NCBI GenBank assembly: GCA_003833135.1
Contig: QZLH01000385.1
Span: 51,241 to 96,284 of the forward strand
Reading direction: 5' to 3'
Length of the DNA stretch: 45,044 bases
From: Oehlia diaphana
Taxonomy: Eukaryota; Glomeromycota; Glomeromycetes; Glomerales; Glomeraceae
The position numbers and the translations under genes were made by a program. Below are positions 11,821-23,308 of the stretch, one piece after another (within the stretch, counting starts at the first letter, position 1; the number at the start of each line of letters is the position of its first letter). Below the pieces are notes generated by a model. It made no database searches. It worked only from the letters and a program-made list of their open reading frames with translations, and was not told where the DNA came from.

Positions 11821-14334
11821 TTAACGAAAATGTCTTCGTTCATGTCTCGTCAAATTCGCAGCAGCTTCGAAAAGCCCGCCTGATCTATTATTATTGATTT
11901 TAGTATTGTTACCAGATGAAGAATAATTAGTATTTCCTCTGTTATTATTGTTCCTTAAATCATAAAGATAACTTCTTTGCAATGTGATATCTCTTAAACC
12001 AAATCTAGATTCATTTTTTTTGCTTAAAGCACCAGGATACCATCTAGTAATTTCATTACGATGCTGTCTTTCTGAAGCTAATAAAGCTGCTAAAAATCCA
12101 GAAGTAATGTCAAATTCAGAACCAACTTGAAAATCATTATTAACGTTACCGATAGAATTAGCATCATTTTTTGTTCTTAATTTATTATCACTAGTATCAA
12201 TAAATGCTTGAGGAGTAGAAATAAAATCATCCCGATCATCATCATCATCACAATCCCAAATTACTTCCACTTCGTCAGAAGAATCATTATTCCAACACAT
12301 TTTTTTTGGATCGAATCTCATTTTACCAACTACTTGAAAAGATTTTGTATTTGTAGTAAAATTATTCATGTTTGAGATAAGAGCAGGACGTAGAGGAGTG
12401 GACAAAACATTATCAAAGTCTTTTAATACAGAATCATTTCCATCCCAACGTTGTGTTATTGGATTATAAACCATTTCGCCCACAAATTTAAGATTCACAT
12501 CAGCACTAAGATTCTTAATCAATTGTGGTTTCTTTCTTTTACGATTTTTCTTATGTTTTCGGGAATGTTGAAAATTATCACTATTATCGGTTTTCGAACC
12601 AACAGAAGAAATACTATTCTTTCTATCGTTTATAGCATAATTACTCGAAGTATATGGACGTTCTCTGTCAATATTTACTGGTAAATCATCAAATCCGTCC
12701 AATTCGGTTCCATCCCCAAAACTTTGCTGTCTTGTGGGTTTACGCATAATCTCCGGTATTGAAGTAGTAGTTGAATTAGTATTAGAAGTGGTTTGAAAAG
12801 TATTGTTATGAGTATTATGAGGGTTAATATTTTGTTGATATCTTTTTGTACTTGTGGAAGGTAATAATCCTTTTGAAGTACTTTCAATACGTTTATTGAA
12901 TGACGAGGTAGAATTGCAGTTAATTTTTTTTGATGATTTATTAGAGTTGTTAGTAGAATGTATTATATGTGAAGAACTTTTTGATCTCTCAAGAGTATTT
13001 TTCATCAAAGAAATTGGTTTTTTAACCAATCCACTAACAGGAAGTTTAGGATCCTTTGGGTTTTGTAAACTTTTTGGGCGACTTTTTGGTAAAGTAGTAT
13101 TTGTTGTATTTTTTGGTGTTGACGTTCTTAATGAAGTAAGACTTCTAGAAAAAGCTTTATTAGTTTTCAATCTATCCAGAGAAGATATTTGAGGAGAATT
13201 ATTATTTGTAGTTTTTGGTTGAACTTTATTGTTGATAAGAGGAATCGAAGGAGTAGAAGATCTACTATTCTTTGTAGAAGTATTAAATTCAATGCTAAAT
13301 GATTCACGTCTTGCACGTTTTTGTTGTTTTTGATTAGGACGTGTAATAATATTTTTGTTCTTTAATTGATCAGGATCAAAAACACTTTCATCAGCTATAT
13401 CCAATCCATTCTCAAAATCATTATCATCATTATGACTAATTAAAGTTAAAGATTCCATACGTTCAGGAAATTGTATATCATCAAATGATTCATCATCTTC
13501 TTCCCCACTTTCAAAAGCACTTTGTGAACCATTTGTCGGTGCTGGACTTGGTAATATAGAAAGACGGGATGAATTTCTTGAAGAAATTTTTTCTGATCCA
13601 AATGGATCTTTATAATTTAAATTTCCTTCTTCCTCATACGATCCCTGTCGACGTAAATTTAATAATTTTGCAGACAAATCTAAATTACTTAATTCTACTC
13701 CTGTAAAATCAAAATCATCATCGACATTCTCTAATGTTTTTTTACTTTGCACAGTATTAGATTTTTGGAATACTTTTGAAGGATCTTCGATTTGTTTTAT
13801 AATTAATTTCCTTGGAGAAGTAATTGAATTCTTGCTAGTTGTTTGTTGTTGTTCTTCATCAAATTCAAAATCATTAGTAACGGTAATATTAGAGCTATTA
13901 TCCTTTTTATTAGTACTAAGCGTTAAATTTGCAAGCCCATCTTCGGGTATTTCTATGTCGTTATCCCAATCATCTCCAACCGCAATAACTTTATTATTCT
14001 CTCCCCCAATTCTTGTAATCAACCCACTAAACTCCTCTTTATTATTTGTTATTACTACTCCACTATTAATCATCATTTCTTTTACCTTGTTAATTGAAGA
14101 TGATGATACTGGTGTACTTCTTCTATTACTATAATTATTAGTTATTTCATTAGGATAATCTTCCGAATCATCATCCGAAGAATCGCATATTGTTATTTCC
14201 GAAATATCTCTTGTCGTTGTTGATAATCCATAATCACTTTCGTTATTTATTAAAAGTAATCCAGTTTCAGGAATTTCTATATCATCCCAATTGTCTTCTT
14301 CGTAATTCGTTTGTTTCTTTTGTCGCGATATCAT
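11821..14334 (-). CDS. Byr4/Bfa1-like two-component GAP subunit
   Basis: This is a single-exon frame of 837 residues. It is largely low-complexity (S, N, T and acidic) with conserved islands. The N-terminus repeats a W-D-D-[ID]-E-I-P-E-[TD]-G-L motif (residues about 16-27 and 122-133, with a third related FDDIQFPERMESL near 280). The C-terminus has two copies of a G.M.[YF][DN]P....W motif: GEMVYNPITQRWDGND near residue 621 and GKMRFDPKKMCWNND near 671. FLAALLASERQHRNEITRW follows near 745. These islands are typical of Byr4 (fission yeast) and Bfa1 (budding yeast). Those proteins pair with the TBC-domain protein Cdc16/Bub2 to restrain the Spg1/Tem1 GTPase at spindle pole bodies and so control septation or mitotic exit. 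The family call rests on motif memory and the overall layout. The start ATG is the first in frame. Confidence 0.75.
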   Translation of the reverse strand: MISRQKKQTNYEEDNWDDIEIPETGLLLINNESDYGLSTTTRDISEITICDSSDDDSEDYPNEITNNYSNRRSTPVSSSSINKVKEMMINSGVVITNNKEEFSGLITRIGGENNKVIAVGDDWDNDIEIPEDGLANLTLSTNKKDNSSNITVTNDFEFDEEQQQTTSKNSITSPRKLIIKQIEDPSKVFQKSNTVQSKKTLENVDDDFDFTGVELSNLDLSAKLLNLRRQGSYEEEGNLNYKDPFGSEKISSRNSSRLSILPSPAPTNGSQSAFESGEEDDESFDDIQFPERMESLTLISHNDDNDFENGLDIADESVFDPDQLKNKNIITRPNQKQQKRARRESFSIEFNTSTKNSRSSTPSIPLINNKVQPKTTNNNSPQISSLDRLKTNKAFSRSLTSLRTSTPKNTTNTTLPKSRPKSLQNPKDPKLPVSGLVKKPISLMKNTLERSKSSSHIIHSTNNSNKSSKKINCNSTSSFNKRIESTSKGLLPSTSTKRYQQNINPHNTHNNTFQTTSNTNSTTTSIPEIMRKPTRQQSFGDGTELDGFDDLPVNIDRERPYTSSNYAINDRKNSISSVGSKTDNSDNFQHSRKHKKNRKRKKPQLIKNLSADVNLKFVGEMVYNPITQRWDGNDSVLKDFDNVLSTPLRPALISNMNNFTTNTKSFQVVGKMRFDPKKMCWNNDSSDEVEVIWDCDDDDDRDDFISTPQAFIDTSDNKLRTKNDANSIGNVNNDFQVGSEFDITSGFLAALLASERQHRNEITRWYPGALSKKNESRFGLRDITLQRSYLYDLRNNNNRGNTNYSSSGNNTKINNNRSGGLFEAAANLTRHERRHFR

Positions 14335-15766
14335 TATTTTTTTTTAATCGGTGAAATACTTTTCGTAAAATAATAATCTCATTAATATATATATTTTATT
14401 TATCTTTATTATTATTTATTATTATTACAATTACTATTATTATTTACTTTTAATTTTAAGAAGCGAATTTATAATGAATGATGAGAAATGATAAGGAATG
14501 ATGAGAGAAATACGATGAAAATGCAAATGTAATATTTTCTAAAAAATTTATATTTTATTAAATAAAATATAATTCATGTTTTATCTTTTAAAACCATCAA
14601 ATAAAAAGAACGTAAAGTTTTAACTCGAAAAATTATTTCTTAAATAAGATTCACAATAATGATAATGAGTTTATAGGAAGGATAATATTAAAATTCGTTA
14701 CGTTCGGAAAAAAAAAATTTTTTTTTTTTTTTTTATGGAGAATGATTATATAAAGAAAAGGGGGGGGGGAGGAGAAATTTAAAGGGGATTAATTTATAGG
14801 TTTGATTTGCCTAGTAAAGTAATATTATAAGCATACTATGAAGCATATCATTATGAAATTTATGCATCAAAAATTTTTCTAGGTAAGTTAAAAAAACATT
14901 ATGTCATTTAGAATTTCTGAAAAGGACTTTAGAATGTTTGTTGTATTTGATATTTGCTACACTAACTAAATTATAAATAAAGCTTTCTTTCTAGTTAATA
15001 TTAATACGTTATCATGTTACAAGTTCTTTATAATAATTTTTGTTGTTTATTTTATATACGTCATGCACAAACCACAAAATAATGAATAAGTTTCTTTAGT
15101 ATTGTATATAAGGAAAAAAAACTAGAATAAAATCTTGATTAATGAAGTTAATTTAGACTAAATTATTAAAACGGACTTAGTTATGGCTTATTGTTTGAAG
15201 AGGTGATTATGACGCAATAAATTATTTTTTCAGGAGTGCATCAATAATTGTGATTGGTAATCTGGAATCACCAGTAACCGTTCTTAATTGTAATTTGACA
15301 ATTTAAGTAATAATATGAAATAAATAATACTTCTATAATAGTGACTATAGAAATACAAAAATATAACTGAATTAACTGATTTTTAATGTTATCAATGAAA
15401 ATATTATAAATTGATTTTTTGAGACGGGAAAGTAATAGAATTTGATTTTAAATGTATTTTATTATACTTTTGATTTATCAGTTATAATATTACAGTAAAA
15501 ATAAATAAATATATAATAATTATTGTATTACTTTTATTTTAAATTTATGATGTAAAACAATTAATATTAATATAATAATTATTAAAGCTGAAATTTGAAT
15601 TGTAAAAATTGGATTTTAACTTTTTAACCAGAATAAAGAGAAATAAATACTAATAACTGATTTTTTGATTTTTTAAATTATTAAAAAGCTGACTTCAAAA
15701 ATTGTAATAATTAAATTACTAGTTGTTGAAAAATTAATTAAAAATCAATGAACATTAAAATATTTA
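14335..15766. other. AT-rich gene desert, 5' flank of the Byr4-like gene
   Basis: The first few hundred bases should hold the promoter of the minus-strand gene starting at 14334. They contain an A-tract/T-tract junction at about 14707-14735 followed by a G-run at about 14761-14769. I see no coding region in the remainder. Confidence 0.5.
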
Positions 15767-15775
15767 TAATTATTA

Positions 15776-15928
15776 GAGTATTGCTAAATATCACCGCTGG
15801 TGATTGTCACCTTACCAGAATTAGGGTAGAATTTCGGGCAGAATTAAAAATGTCATGAAACTCCACCCACTAATATTTGCTAATGCTGGTGTGGTAAAAA
15901 TCACCTGCAGTGAGATTTAGTAATGCCC
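15776..15928. mobile_element. MITE, 153 bp, with terminal inverted repeats
   Basis: The left end begins GAGTATTGCTAAATATCACC and the reverse complement of the right end begins GGGCATTACTAAATCTCACT. Over the first 36 positions the two ends agree at 28. Identical 9-base flanks TAATTATTA sit exactly outside both ends (15767-15775 and 15929-15937), as expected for a target-site duplication. A 9-bp duplication is typical of Mutator-like elements, although an 8-bp (hAT) reading is possible if one base is chance. There is no coding capacity, so it is a non-autonomous element. Its interior is less AT-rich than the surrounding desert. Confidence 0.75.
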
Positions 15929-15937
15929 TAATTATTA

Positions 15938-18480
15938 TATATATATAATTATTATAATTTTTAAAACTTAAGAATTGTATTTTAATATAATTATAAAATT
16001 TAAAAGTTATGTACTTTTCTTTAATGATTTCATTGGTAATTAGTTGTAATTAACTAATTATATTAAAGATTAATAAAATATAAAGAATTTGTTAGATTAA
16101 TCCAAATTAATTTTAGTTTAATATTCTTTTTCTTCTATTTTAAAAATTTTAAAGGAAATATAAATACATATATAGTATATATTTATATATACGGTATTTA
16201 TAGTCATATGCAAAATTGTATAGTTAGTCATTGATTATAATATTACAGGAAATTCACAAAATTTTCCAGATTTCCCTTTTTTTCAAACTTATCATTAAAT
16301 AAACTTTATAATAGTAAAGATTTTTCCAATAAATATTATTGTTATATTATTAAATAAAGTTAAAATAAATGCTGACAGCTTAATTTTAATTATTTTAATG
16401 AAATTTAATTACTTTTATAAATAAATTATATATATCTTCAGTTTATTTATAGTAAATTTAAAACAATATATAATATATCTTTAACATAATAACTATTCTA
16501 AAGAACAGCTCATTTTGTATTAATGCAATTATATTGGTATAAATTTCTACAAAAAATTCATCTATTTTAAATATTATCATTTAGTTAATTGAAGTTTTCC
16601 ATTTAGTTTTATAAAGATTCTATAATGAAATTCATATTTCAAATTATTACCTATAGATGTATCTTTACTATTTTTATTAGATTCTGAAGTCATTTCTAGT
16701 GAATTTTTATAATATAATTTATTTTTCTGTAATAGTAAAATCATATTTAATTCTAATTGCATATTATAGGTTATTTGTATAATTTCAGATGCAAGTTTAA
16801 AGTTTATTAATTTTTTTGATTTAGTTGATATCAATTTTTGTAAAAAACTATTTCAATATAAACAAAAAAAATTGTAAGTTTTTTTAAATTTACTGAATAG
16901 TTATATGTTAAAACTTTTTCTTGAATAAAGGTTCTATTCAGTTGGAATTATAAATTTGAATATGTAGATTATTAATAAATATCACTATAGAAACTTCAAC
17001 TTTTATATGAAACTTTACTTTAGGATTTGCTTAAATTATATTGGTTAATTAGTTAAAAAGAAAAAAAATTATAATAATATAATATAAAATTTTCTTTTAT
17101 AATAGGATTTTTAACAAATTTTATATAAACTTTATCTTAAACTTAAAATGATCTATTTTAAAAGTAAGTAGAATTCTCCAATTATCTCTATTTGGTAACT
17201 TAGTTATATTTTTTTTTTATTATAAGTCAATTTTGCAGTAAAACATATTTTTTTTTTTATGGCAAAATAACTAAAAGATTAAAGATGTTTATCAAAACTA
17301 TTTTTTCAAAATTCTAGTTTAGTCAAATTCAATCTGAAATTATTTTATAATAAATCTAATTGCCTAAACTATTTTTATACTTTTCTGAAACTAATTATAA
17401 TTTAGAAAAGTTTTGGATTTATCAATTTTTTCATTAAAAATATAGTTTTTGAGTTTTGAGTTTTTGAGTTTTGAATTTTTGAATTTTATCATTAAATAAG
17501 TTTTGGACAGCAACACTATAAAAGATCAATTACAAATTGTTTTTAGACTTTATAATAAATTCATAAATACAAAAAGCAAATAGAGGAAAAATAAGCTATC
17601 TAAGGCTAATTTACAAACCAACTTCATTTCAAATGCTTGCTAATAAGGCCATATATAAAAAACTATAAAAAAAATAATCTGCTAATAATAAAAACAAAAA
17701 TCCAACCCAAAGTGCAAATGTAAGAATAATAATTAAAACTAAAAAAGTTAAACATAAGTCTCAATGTTTTAGATTATATAAGCATCATGTGATACATATA
17801 ACATATATTAGCCAATCAGAAATTAAGATTTTATAAATTATATGATATAAAAATTTATTTATTATATTTTATTTTAAACTGATGAATCAGATACATGATT
17901 ATAAAATTTATATTTTTATTATATGTATTTTTAACCAAATTAAAGTAAAATTACTTAGTTTTGAATTCTTTTGTTTATAAATTTTAGTTATCATTTGAAC
18001 TGTCTTCTAAATATTTACTTAATGGTATATAATCATTATTTAATAATTATGTATTTTTCTTAAAAAAAATCAATTTTTTTAGAAAAAATATATGATTATA
18101 TTTAGAATTGTGTAGAATTCCTAAAAATTAGGAAAAATACATAATTATCATTATATATAACATTAAATTGACCTATACTTAAACAATTTTGTTCATTTTT
18201 TTTGGCAGTTTTTAGAACAACTTTCTTCTTGGAAAAAATCTGAAGTAAATAACACATTAAATGTGGCTAAAAAAAATCTGGGATGCAAAAATTTCAATTT
18301 TAACTAAATTTGATCAGTATATTTAATTACAGATTTTTAAACAGCTAAAACTAGCCAAATTTAATTTAGAAAAAAAAAAATAACCGATCATATCTACAAA
18401 AATTATCGGTTAAATTTTTTACTTTAATATAAAAAAAATTTTAAATTTCTAATCAATCAATTGTTACTATACATAAGTAG
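15938..18480. other. AT-rich gene desert
   Basis: I see no supported gene. The small minus-strand frame at 16577-16834 has an AT-driven composition (K, N, I, L) and no domain. The sequence is about as AT-rich as anywhere in the window. Confidence 0.55.
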
Positions 18481-19000
18481 TTGAGTATAGGTTCTGCACT
18501 ATATCAAATCTGTAATTCCGAAAATTCCGCGAATTTTTACGGATCTATAGGATCTATCCGGATCTATCCTAACGTGCCCATCCAAGTTTTTTAACGGATC
18601 CAATTTACGGCAATTATTTTTTACCACTTGCAGCAATTACAAATTTCAAAACTTACTTATGAAAAGTAGTTACGTAAATAAAATAACTAAATTTCAGATC
18701 TCGAGAGGTTTTTTTGGACGTCAGACAAATTATTTTCGCTTTAAACGTCCTTAAATTTCCGGATCTTCACAAAAGAAACTTTGATCGGCATCTCATGTGA
18801 CAATTTTGTAAACAGTTCTCCTTTTCTTTCTATATTCCAATTTGGGTCTTTTTAATATATGTTAGAATTTCGCACCATTGTAAAGTTACACGCCAAATGG
18901 ACCAGCCCTTATTCGGATATTGATTGGTGCAAAATCAGCGATTTTTGTCATAAAAATTTAGTTTAGCACTGTTCTTTGTTAAAACAATCTGTTTACAACA
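18481..19000. repeat. Less AT-rich island, probable old transposon end
   Basis: Base composition shifts abruptly. The motif GGATCTAT recurs at short intervals around 18540-18570 and GGATC recurs near 18596. Further down there are many CG dinucleotides (AATTCCGCG, TTCCGGATCTTC). There is no open frame. This looks like degenerate repetitive DNA rather than a gene, but I could not find a matching second terminus in the window. Confidence 0.35.
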
Positions 19001-19335
19001 AATTAAAGTTGCATAGAAAAAAAAAATGCGATTGTATCACAGATGTTGATCCTTTATGATGATTTTCCCGAAATTCTTCGCCTTTATATCCTTTCAAAAA
19101 AAAAAAAGAAAATGAAATTTCATCCATATTCTTATAATGGTCAAAAAATAGATATTATTTAACATTCTTTTAAAGAAATTTTTCTCTTTTTTTTTAAAAA
19201 AAAACCAATTTTCTGACCCGTTTTTATTCTTGTCCCTCTTTTTTGTTATTTAAACATTTAAATTAAGCTATTCTTTTAATTCACTTTAATATAAACCATT
19301 TTCACTTACCTTCCAGTTTGTAATAGAAATCCGTA

Positions 19336-20225
19336 ATGGAAAAATTTAAATATAAGAAGAAACACAAATATTCTCATTTCTGCTTCTGCTTAGGATTACG
19401 ACCTGGTGTCATAATCTCTTCTGTTTTATGGATGATAGAAGGAGTTATCCTCTCGACGCTATTCATAACGTCTTCAATGAAAAACTATAAAAAAAATAAA
19501 GATGATATAGGAGAGGTGGTGACATCATGTATGTTTTATTTAAATTTATAATTTTTTTGCTAGCTTTATTATTAAACATTCATTATTATAGTATATTATT
19601 ATGTCGCCATTTTGACGAAAACTCTGTCCGTATACTTTATTATACTATTTCTTATAAGTATAATCGGTCTTGCTTCATTATTAATATATGTAAGTTAGCA
19701 TTAACAAATATCTTGTAATACTATTATATTATAATTAATTCAATTCTCTCTATAATCAGAAATCAACGCCATTATTGCGAGTGTATTCATATACTTCATG
19801 GTTCTTTGCAGTTTTTATATATTTTGTACTCGCTATAGTCTCAATTGTAGCCATGATGGTTAGCAAAAATGAATTTATAGATTATTGTAATGAAGTGGGA
19901 AATAATAAAGTAAATTATTGCGTTAATGAAGTAATGTCTCAATCGATTTGGTTGTATTTAATTATATTCTTTCAAGGTTCTGTACATGTAAGTATATTGA
20001 TTATTTGATCTCCTATTTAAAATTTTTATTTACCTCATTTTTCCCCTTTAGGTTTATTTTTCGATTATATTGCAAACTTATGTAGAGCGTTGTGAGCAAT
20101 TGGAAAAGAGGAAGAGACGTGAAGCTTCATCAAAACGAAATAATTTATTAAGTTCTTCAGGTACATCCAATGTATTTAAGATTAAAGTTGATAAAACGTA
20201 TGATGATAGGGTTGTTGGCTCTTAA
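19336..20225 (+). CDS. Four-helix membrane protein, first tandem copy
   Basis: The proposed exons are 19336-19528, 19592-19689, 19760-19987 and 20052-20225. They give 230 residues without a stop, and all junctions are GT...AG. The acceptor after 19591 was chosen because it restores a hydrophobic helix (FIILFLISIIGLASLLIY); the earlier AG gives a poor frame. There are four hydrophobic segments: PGVIISSVLWMIEGVILSTL (exon 1), the exon 2 helix, WFFAVFIYFVLAIVSIVAMM, and SIWLYLIIFFQGSVHVYFSI. A short lysine-rich N-terminus and a basic cytosolic-looking tail (KRKRREASSKR) frame them. The extracytosolic loop between helices 3 and 4 has paired cysteines (DYC...NYC). This tetraspan topology is seen in many Rhizophagus proteins of unknown function. 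The next gene downstream is a paralogue. Confidence 0.75.
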
Positions 20226-20748
20226 CTAGACCGTATTAACTAGAATATTTTTTTGATCATCCATTCATTTATTTTAATATTTTTTTTTGAATCCACCTTT
20301 AAATACGACATTGAAAAAAGCATTTGCAAAAATCATTTTTTAGCATACATAGCATACATTCATCTTAATTTTTGTACAATATATGATTATTTTTCAATCC
20401 CTTTCAATAACATTAATATTTTAATTTAACAAAATTCAAAATCCAAAATCCACTTCTTGCAAATTATAAATAATATAATCTCAAACAGTACTACATTGTT
20501 TAAATTGTGAACATCAGTGAAATAAATTTATCAAAAAAGTTACAACTTTACGGTGTATGATATCATAGGTAATAGGGGTGTCAGGTTGCACAATGGCACA
20601 ACTCGTGAATTTTTTAAATCTGGAAATTCCACGGGCGGAGCAGGTTTTAATTCATTTATACGCGTTTTTTGACAAGGCTTAGATACTTCCAAAATTCGTT
20701 GTCATTTTTTTTGCCCTTTATTTTATAACGAACTCATCAAAATAAAAA
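20226..20748. promoter_or_regulatory. Spacer between tandem membrane-protein genes
   Basis: This spacer of about 520 bases must hold the 3' end of the first gene and the promoter of the second. It contains a dyad-like TTGCACAATGGCACAA near 20586 and a relatively GC-rich patch (CCACGGGCGGAGCAGG near 20629). No gene is seen. Confidence 0.35.
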
Positions 20749-21638
20749 ATGGCTGCAAGTACACAAATTACCAGTTGTTGTTTTTGTATCAAGTTAAAGC
20801 CTGGTGTTGTATTTATATCGTTGATATGGCTTGTAAGTTTTCCTTCATTTTTTTTTAAAGAAAAATCTTTTTATGTAATGTTTAACAAAAGGCTTCAATA
20901 GATTTATGGATTTCTTGAAACAGTACAAAATAGTTTACTTCTCATCACATCAAATAAAGGAACAAGTGGTAAACTATTTTGAACTAGTGTATATATATTT
21001 TATTTTTTTTGAAAAATACATCATTAAATAATTCAAATAATTTGTTTAATATTAAGTATATAGTTATATCAATCCATTCGTTATTCCAGTAACTATTAAT
21101 TATGGATTAATAACAATTGGAGCAGCATTTGGATTATTTGTCGTAACATGTTCGGTATGTAACGAAAGAAGTTGTAATAGCTTTATTTCATTTCTTTTGA
21201 ACTAACTAGAATTTTATTTAGAGAACAGTTAAAATGTTAACAATATATACCAAAATAGCATACGTTATTGTGGGAGCTGAAATTGTATCTCGTGCATTAG
21301 TGATCTGTTTTGTGATAATGTATAAGTCAAGGATCATAGAGGATTGTACAAGATCTATTAGTATAACTTCGTCTAGAATTGAATATTTAGCCGATGCATG
21401 TAATCAAGGATATATTTTTAGCTTAACATTTTCTATTGCTTTTGCTGTTCTTACAATACTTTTTACGGTATGTATTAATTAATTCTTTTTTTTTTTTTTA
21501 TTGTGTCAACTCCAAATTAAAATAATCGAAAATAATTTTTTATCTCTAATGTAGTTATACTTTGCCATAATAATTTCATCTTACGCACGTAAAAGAAGAG
21601 ATAAAGTAGCTGCCAATGCTGCTAAAAACGCTGACTAA
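20749..21638 (+). CDS. Four-helix membrane protein, second tandem copy
   Basis: The proposed exons are 20749-20832, 20902-20968, 21090-21154, 21222-21467 and 21555-21638. They give 181 residues with GT...AG junctions. The AG at 20900-20901 was preferred over 20890-20891 because the latter leads to an early TGA, while the chosen one gives IYGFLETVQNSLLLITS. That aligns with MIEGVILSTLFITSS of the upstream gene. Both genes share an N-terminal cysteine cluster and a [KR]PGV[VI] motif before helix 1 (CFCIKLKPGVV here, CFCLGLRPGVI upstream). There are four hydrophobic segments, a cysteine-bearing loop (EDCTRS...ADACNQG) and a basic tail (ARKRRDK). It is a diverged tandem duplicate of the 19336 gene. 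Function is unknown. Confidence 0.75.
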
Positions 21639-21937
21639 ATTGATGAATAATAAACCTTTAACTTATTTAGCTTATACTAATTTAAGATTCATAATAAACA
21701 TGTGTTCTTTTTTTAAGTGTTAATAAGTTTTTCCCATACTTAACATATCAGATAAATTAATGATATCACTGAATATGAAATTCAACTTATTGGGCAAAAG
21801 TCAATTTACTTTAAAATGATTCTATGAGAAATTTATTCTACGCTTTTCTTTCTTCTTTTTTGCTACTCTTTTGCTACTCCTTTTGCTACTTGAATCATTT
21901 TATTATTTGTTGTCTACATATTCATTGCAACGAAATC
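21639..21937. other. Intergenic, promoter of the UPF0045-like gene
   Basis: No gene is seen. The plus-strand frame starting at 21824 runs into the next gene only by sharing its frame; it is T-rich upstream of the true start and is not supported. Confidence 0.45.
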
Positions 21938-22696
21938 ATGTCTGGTACTACTCAAAATTGTCATGTTCTCGCTGATTTCAGCGTTATTCCTATGGGTGCC
22001 GGAACTAATACCACAAAGGTATGCATACATGCATTATTATCATGTCTAAAGAGAAAAGTGATATTTAACAAATAAGGTATAATTATCTCCGTTATCTCTT
22101 TTTTAACTGAAATATTGACAAAATTATTTTGTTTAAAAATTTCTTTTGTAGTACATAGTCGAGTGTCAAAAGGTTTTGCTAGATTCTGGGTGAGCAACCC
22201 GCAATATTCTAATTCGTTTTTTACTTATTACTAAGGCATCATTATATATATAAACAGCTTGAACTTTAACTTGCACGCCAATGGAACCAACTTAGGTTTG
22301 TTTAAAAATTATCGTTTTAGTATTAATCTACAAATTTTGTTAACTTCGTTTTTAATAGAGGGTAACTATGATCAGGTGATGTGTGCTATTCGTAAGTGTA
22401 TTGACAAGATGCACGAAATGGGTGCTCCTCGTTGCGACACTAATATTCGTCTTAACGTAAGATACTACGGATAATCTTTTGTTATTTCACGTGATTGTAT
22501 ATTTAAAACTTCTTTACCTCCTTTAGACTCGTACCGATAAGAGCGTCACTATGCAAGACAGGTTTGAGCTTATTTTCTAAATAGTGTATTATTATTCTTT
22601 CATCTGCAATCCTTTAAGAACATTGTTTTTAATTCACTTAACAGTATTCGTGTCGTTACTGATAAGATCGCTGCAGAGACTAATGCTAATGTCTAG
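21938..22696 (+). CDS. ECM15: Thiamine-binding (UPF0045/MTH1187, Ecm15-like) protein
   Basis: There are six exons: 21938-22018, 22152-22189, 22258-22295, 22359-22456, 22527-22561 and 22645-22696. They total 113 residues, with GT...AG at each junction. The joined reading contains ADFSVIPMGAG near the N-terminus, GLNFNLHANGTN, GNYDQVMCAIRKCIDKM, and GAPRCDTNIRLNTRTDKSVTM. These are the hallmarks of the DUF77/MTH1187 fold: F.viPmG, G....l...gt..eG, v...i...h..m...G..R..t.ikid.R.D. The family is small (about 100 residues), forms tetramers with a ferredoxin-like fold, and binds thiamine in characterised members; yeast Ecm15 belongs to it. The length fits a full-length, intact protein. Two exons of only 38 nt and one of 35 nt are notable. 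The alternative start upstream in the same frame is T-rich and not homologous. Confidence 0.9.
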
Positions 22697-23300
22697 ATCT
22701 TTACAAAATAATTTTTAAGATCGTGATGAATGATTATTTTTTCAATAATTTAGTTTTTTCATTTTAGGATTGTATATATTATTCATAATCGTAATTTCTC
22801 TACACAAATTAAAGATCAAATAAAGCTTTTTATCAAAAAAATTTCGAATTTTCAGAAATTTTTTCGAAATTCACCTCGAAATATCTAGTGATACATCAAG
22901 TGGCGAAATATATTATATACTAATTTTTAATTAACACATATCTAGAAATTATTCTTAAAAATAAAATTTGTAAGCTTTACATTATATCAACAAATATAAC
23001 AAAACAATCGTGTCATGTGTAGCGATCGTCCGTTGCTCAAAGATGATAATGTACTGCGCCGCATGATTCTTGCGCAACAAAATTTCTTGGCTAAACCTCA
23101 AGATTTTGAAGCCTCAACCATCTGAAAACGTAATAAGCCATTCATACTAATAAAGTTCGTCCAACAGGGCCCGTTTTTCACATGTGCAGTTACATATTGT
23201 ATGGTGTATCGATTACCTGAAATGCGCAGAAAGATATTCTTGCCGAAATAATAGCGATAGGGTTGTACAACGTAAGATTGATTTAATACCCGTGATTTCT
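22697..23300. other. Intergenic stretch with possible gene debris
   Basis: The first 300 bases are AT-rich 3' flank. From about 23010 the composition becomes more balanced and short frames open on both strands (for example the minus-strand run FGKNIFLRISGNRYTIQYV near 23250). None is long enough or recognisable enough to name. Confidence 0.4.
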
Positions 23301-23308
23301 TTTCTAGG

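Noticed and set aside
16577..16834. Minus-strand 85-residue frame
   Set aside because: Residue composition is that of AT-rich noise (K, N, I, L) and it stands alone in a gene desert.
21824..21937. Upstream extension of the thiamine-binding protein frame
   Set aside because: The added residues are F/C/Y-rich noise. The family N-terminus begins close to the internal ATG at 21938.
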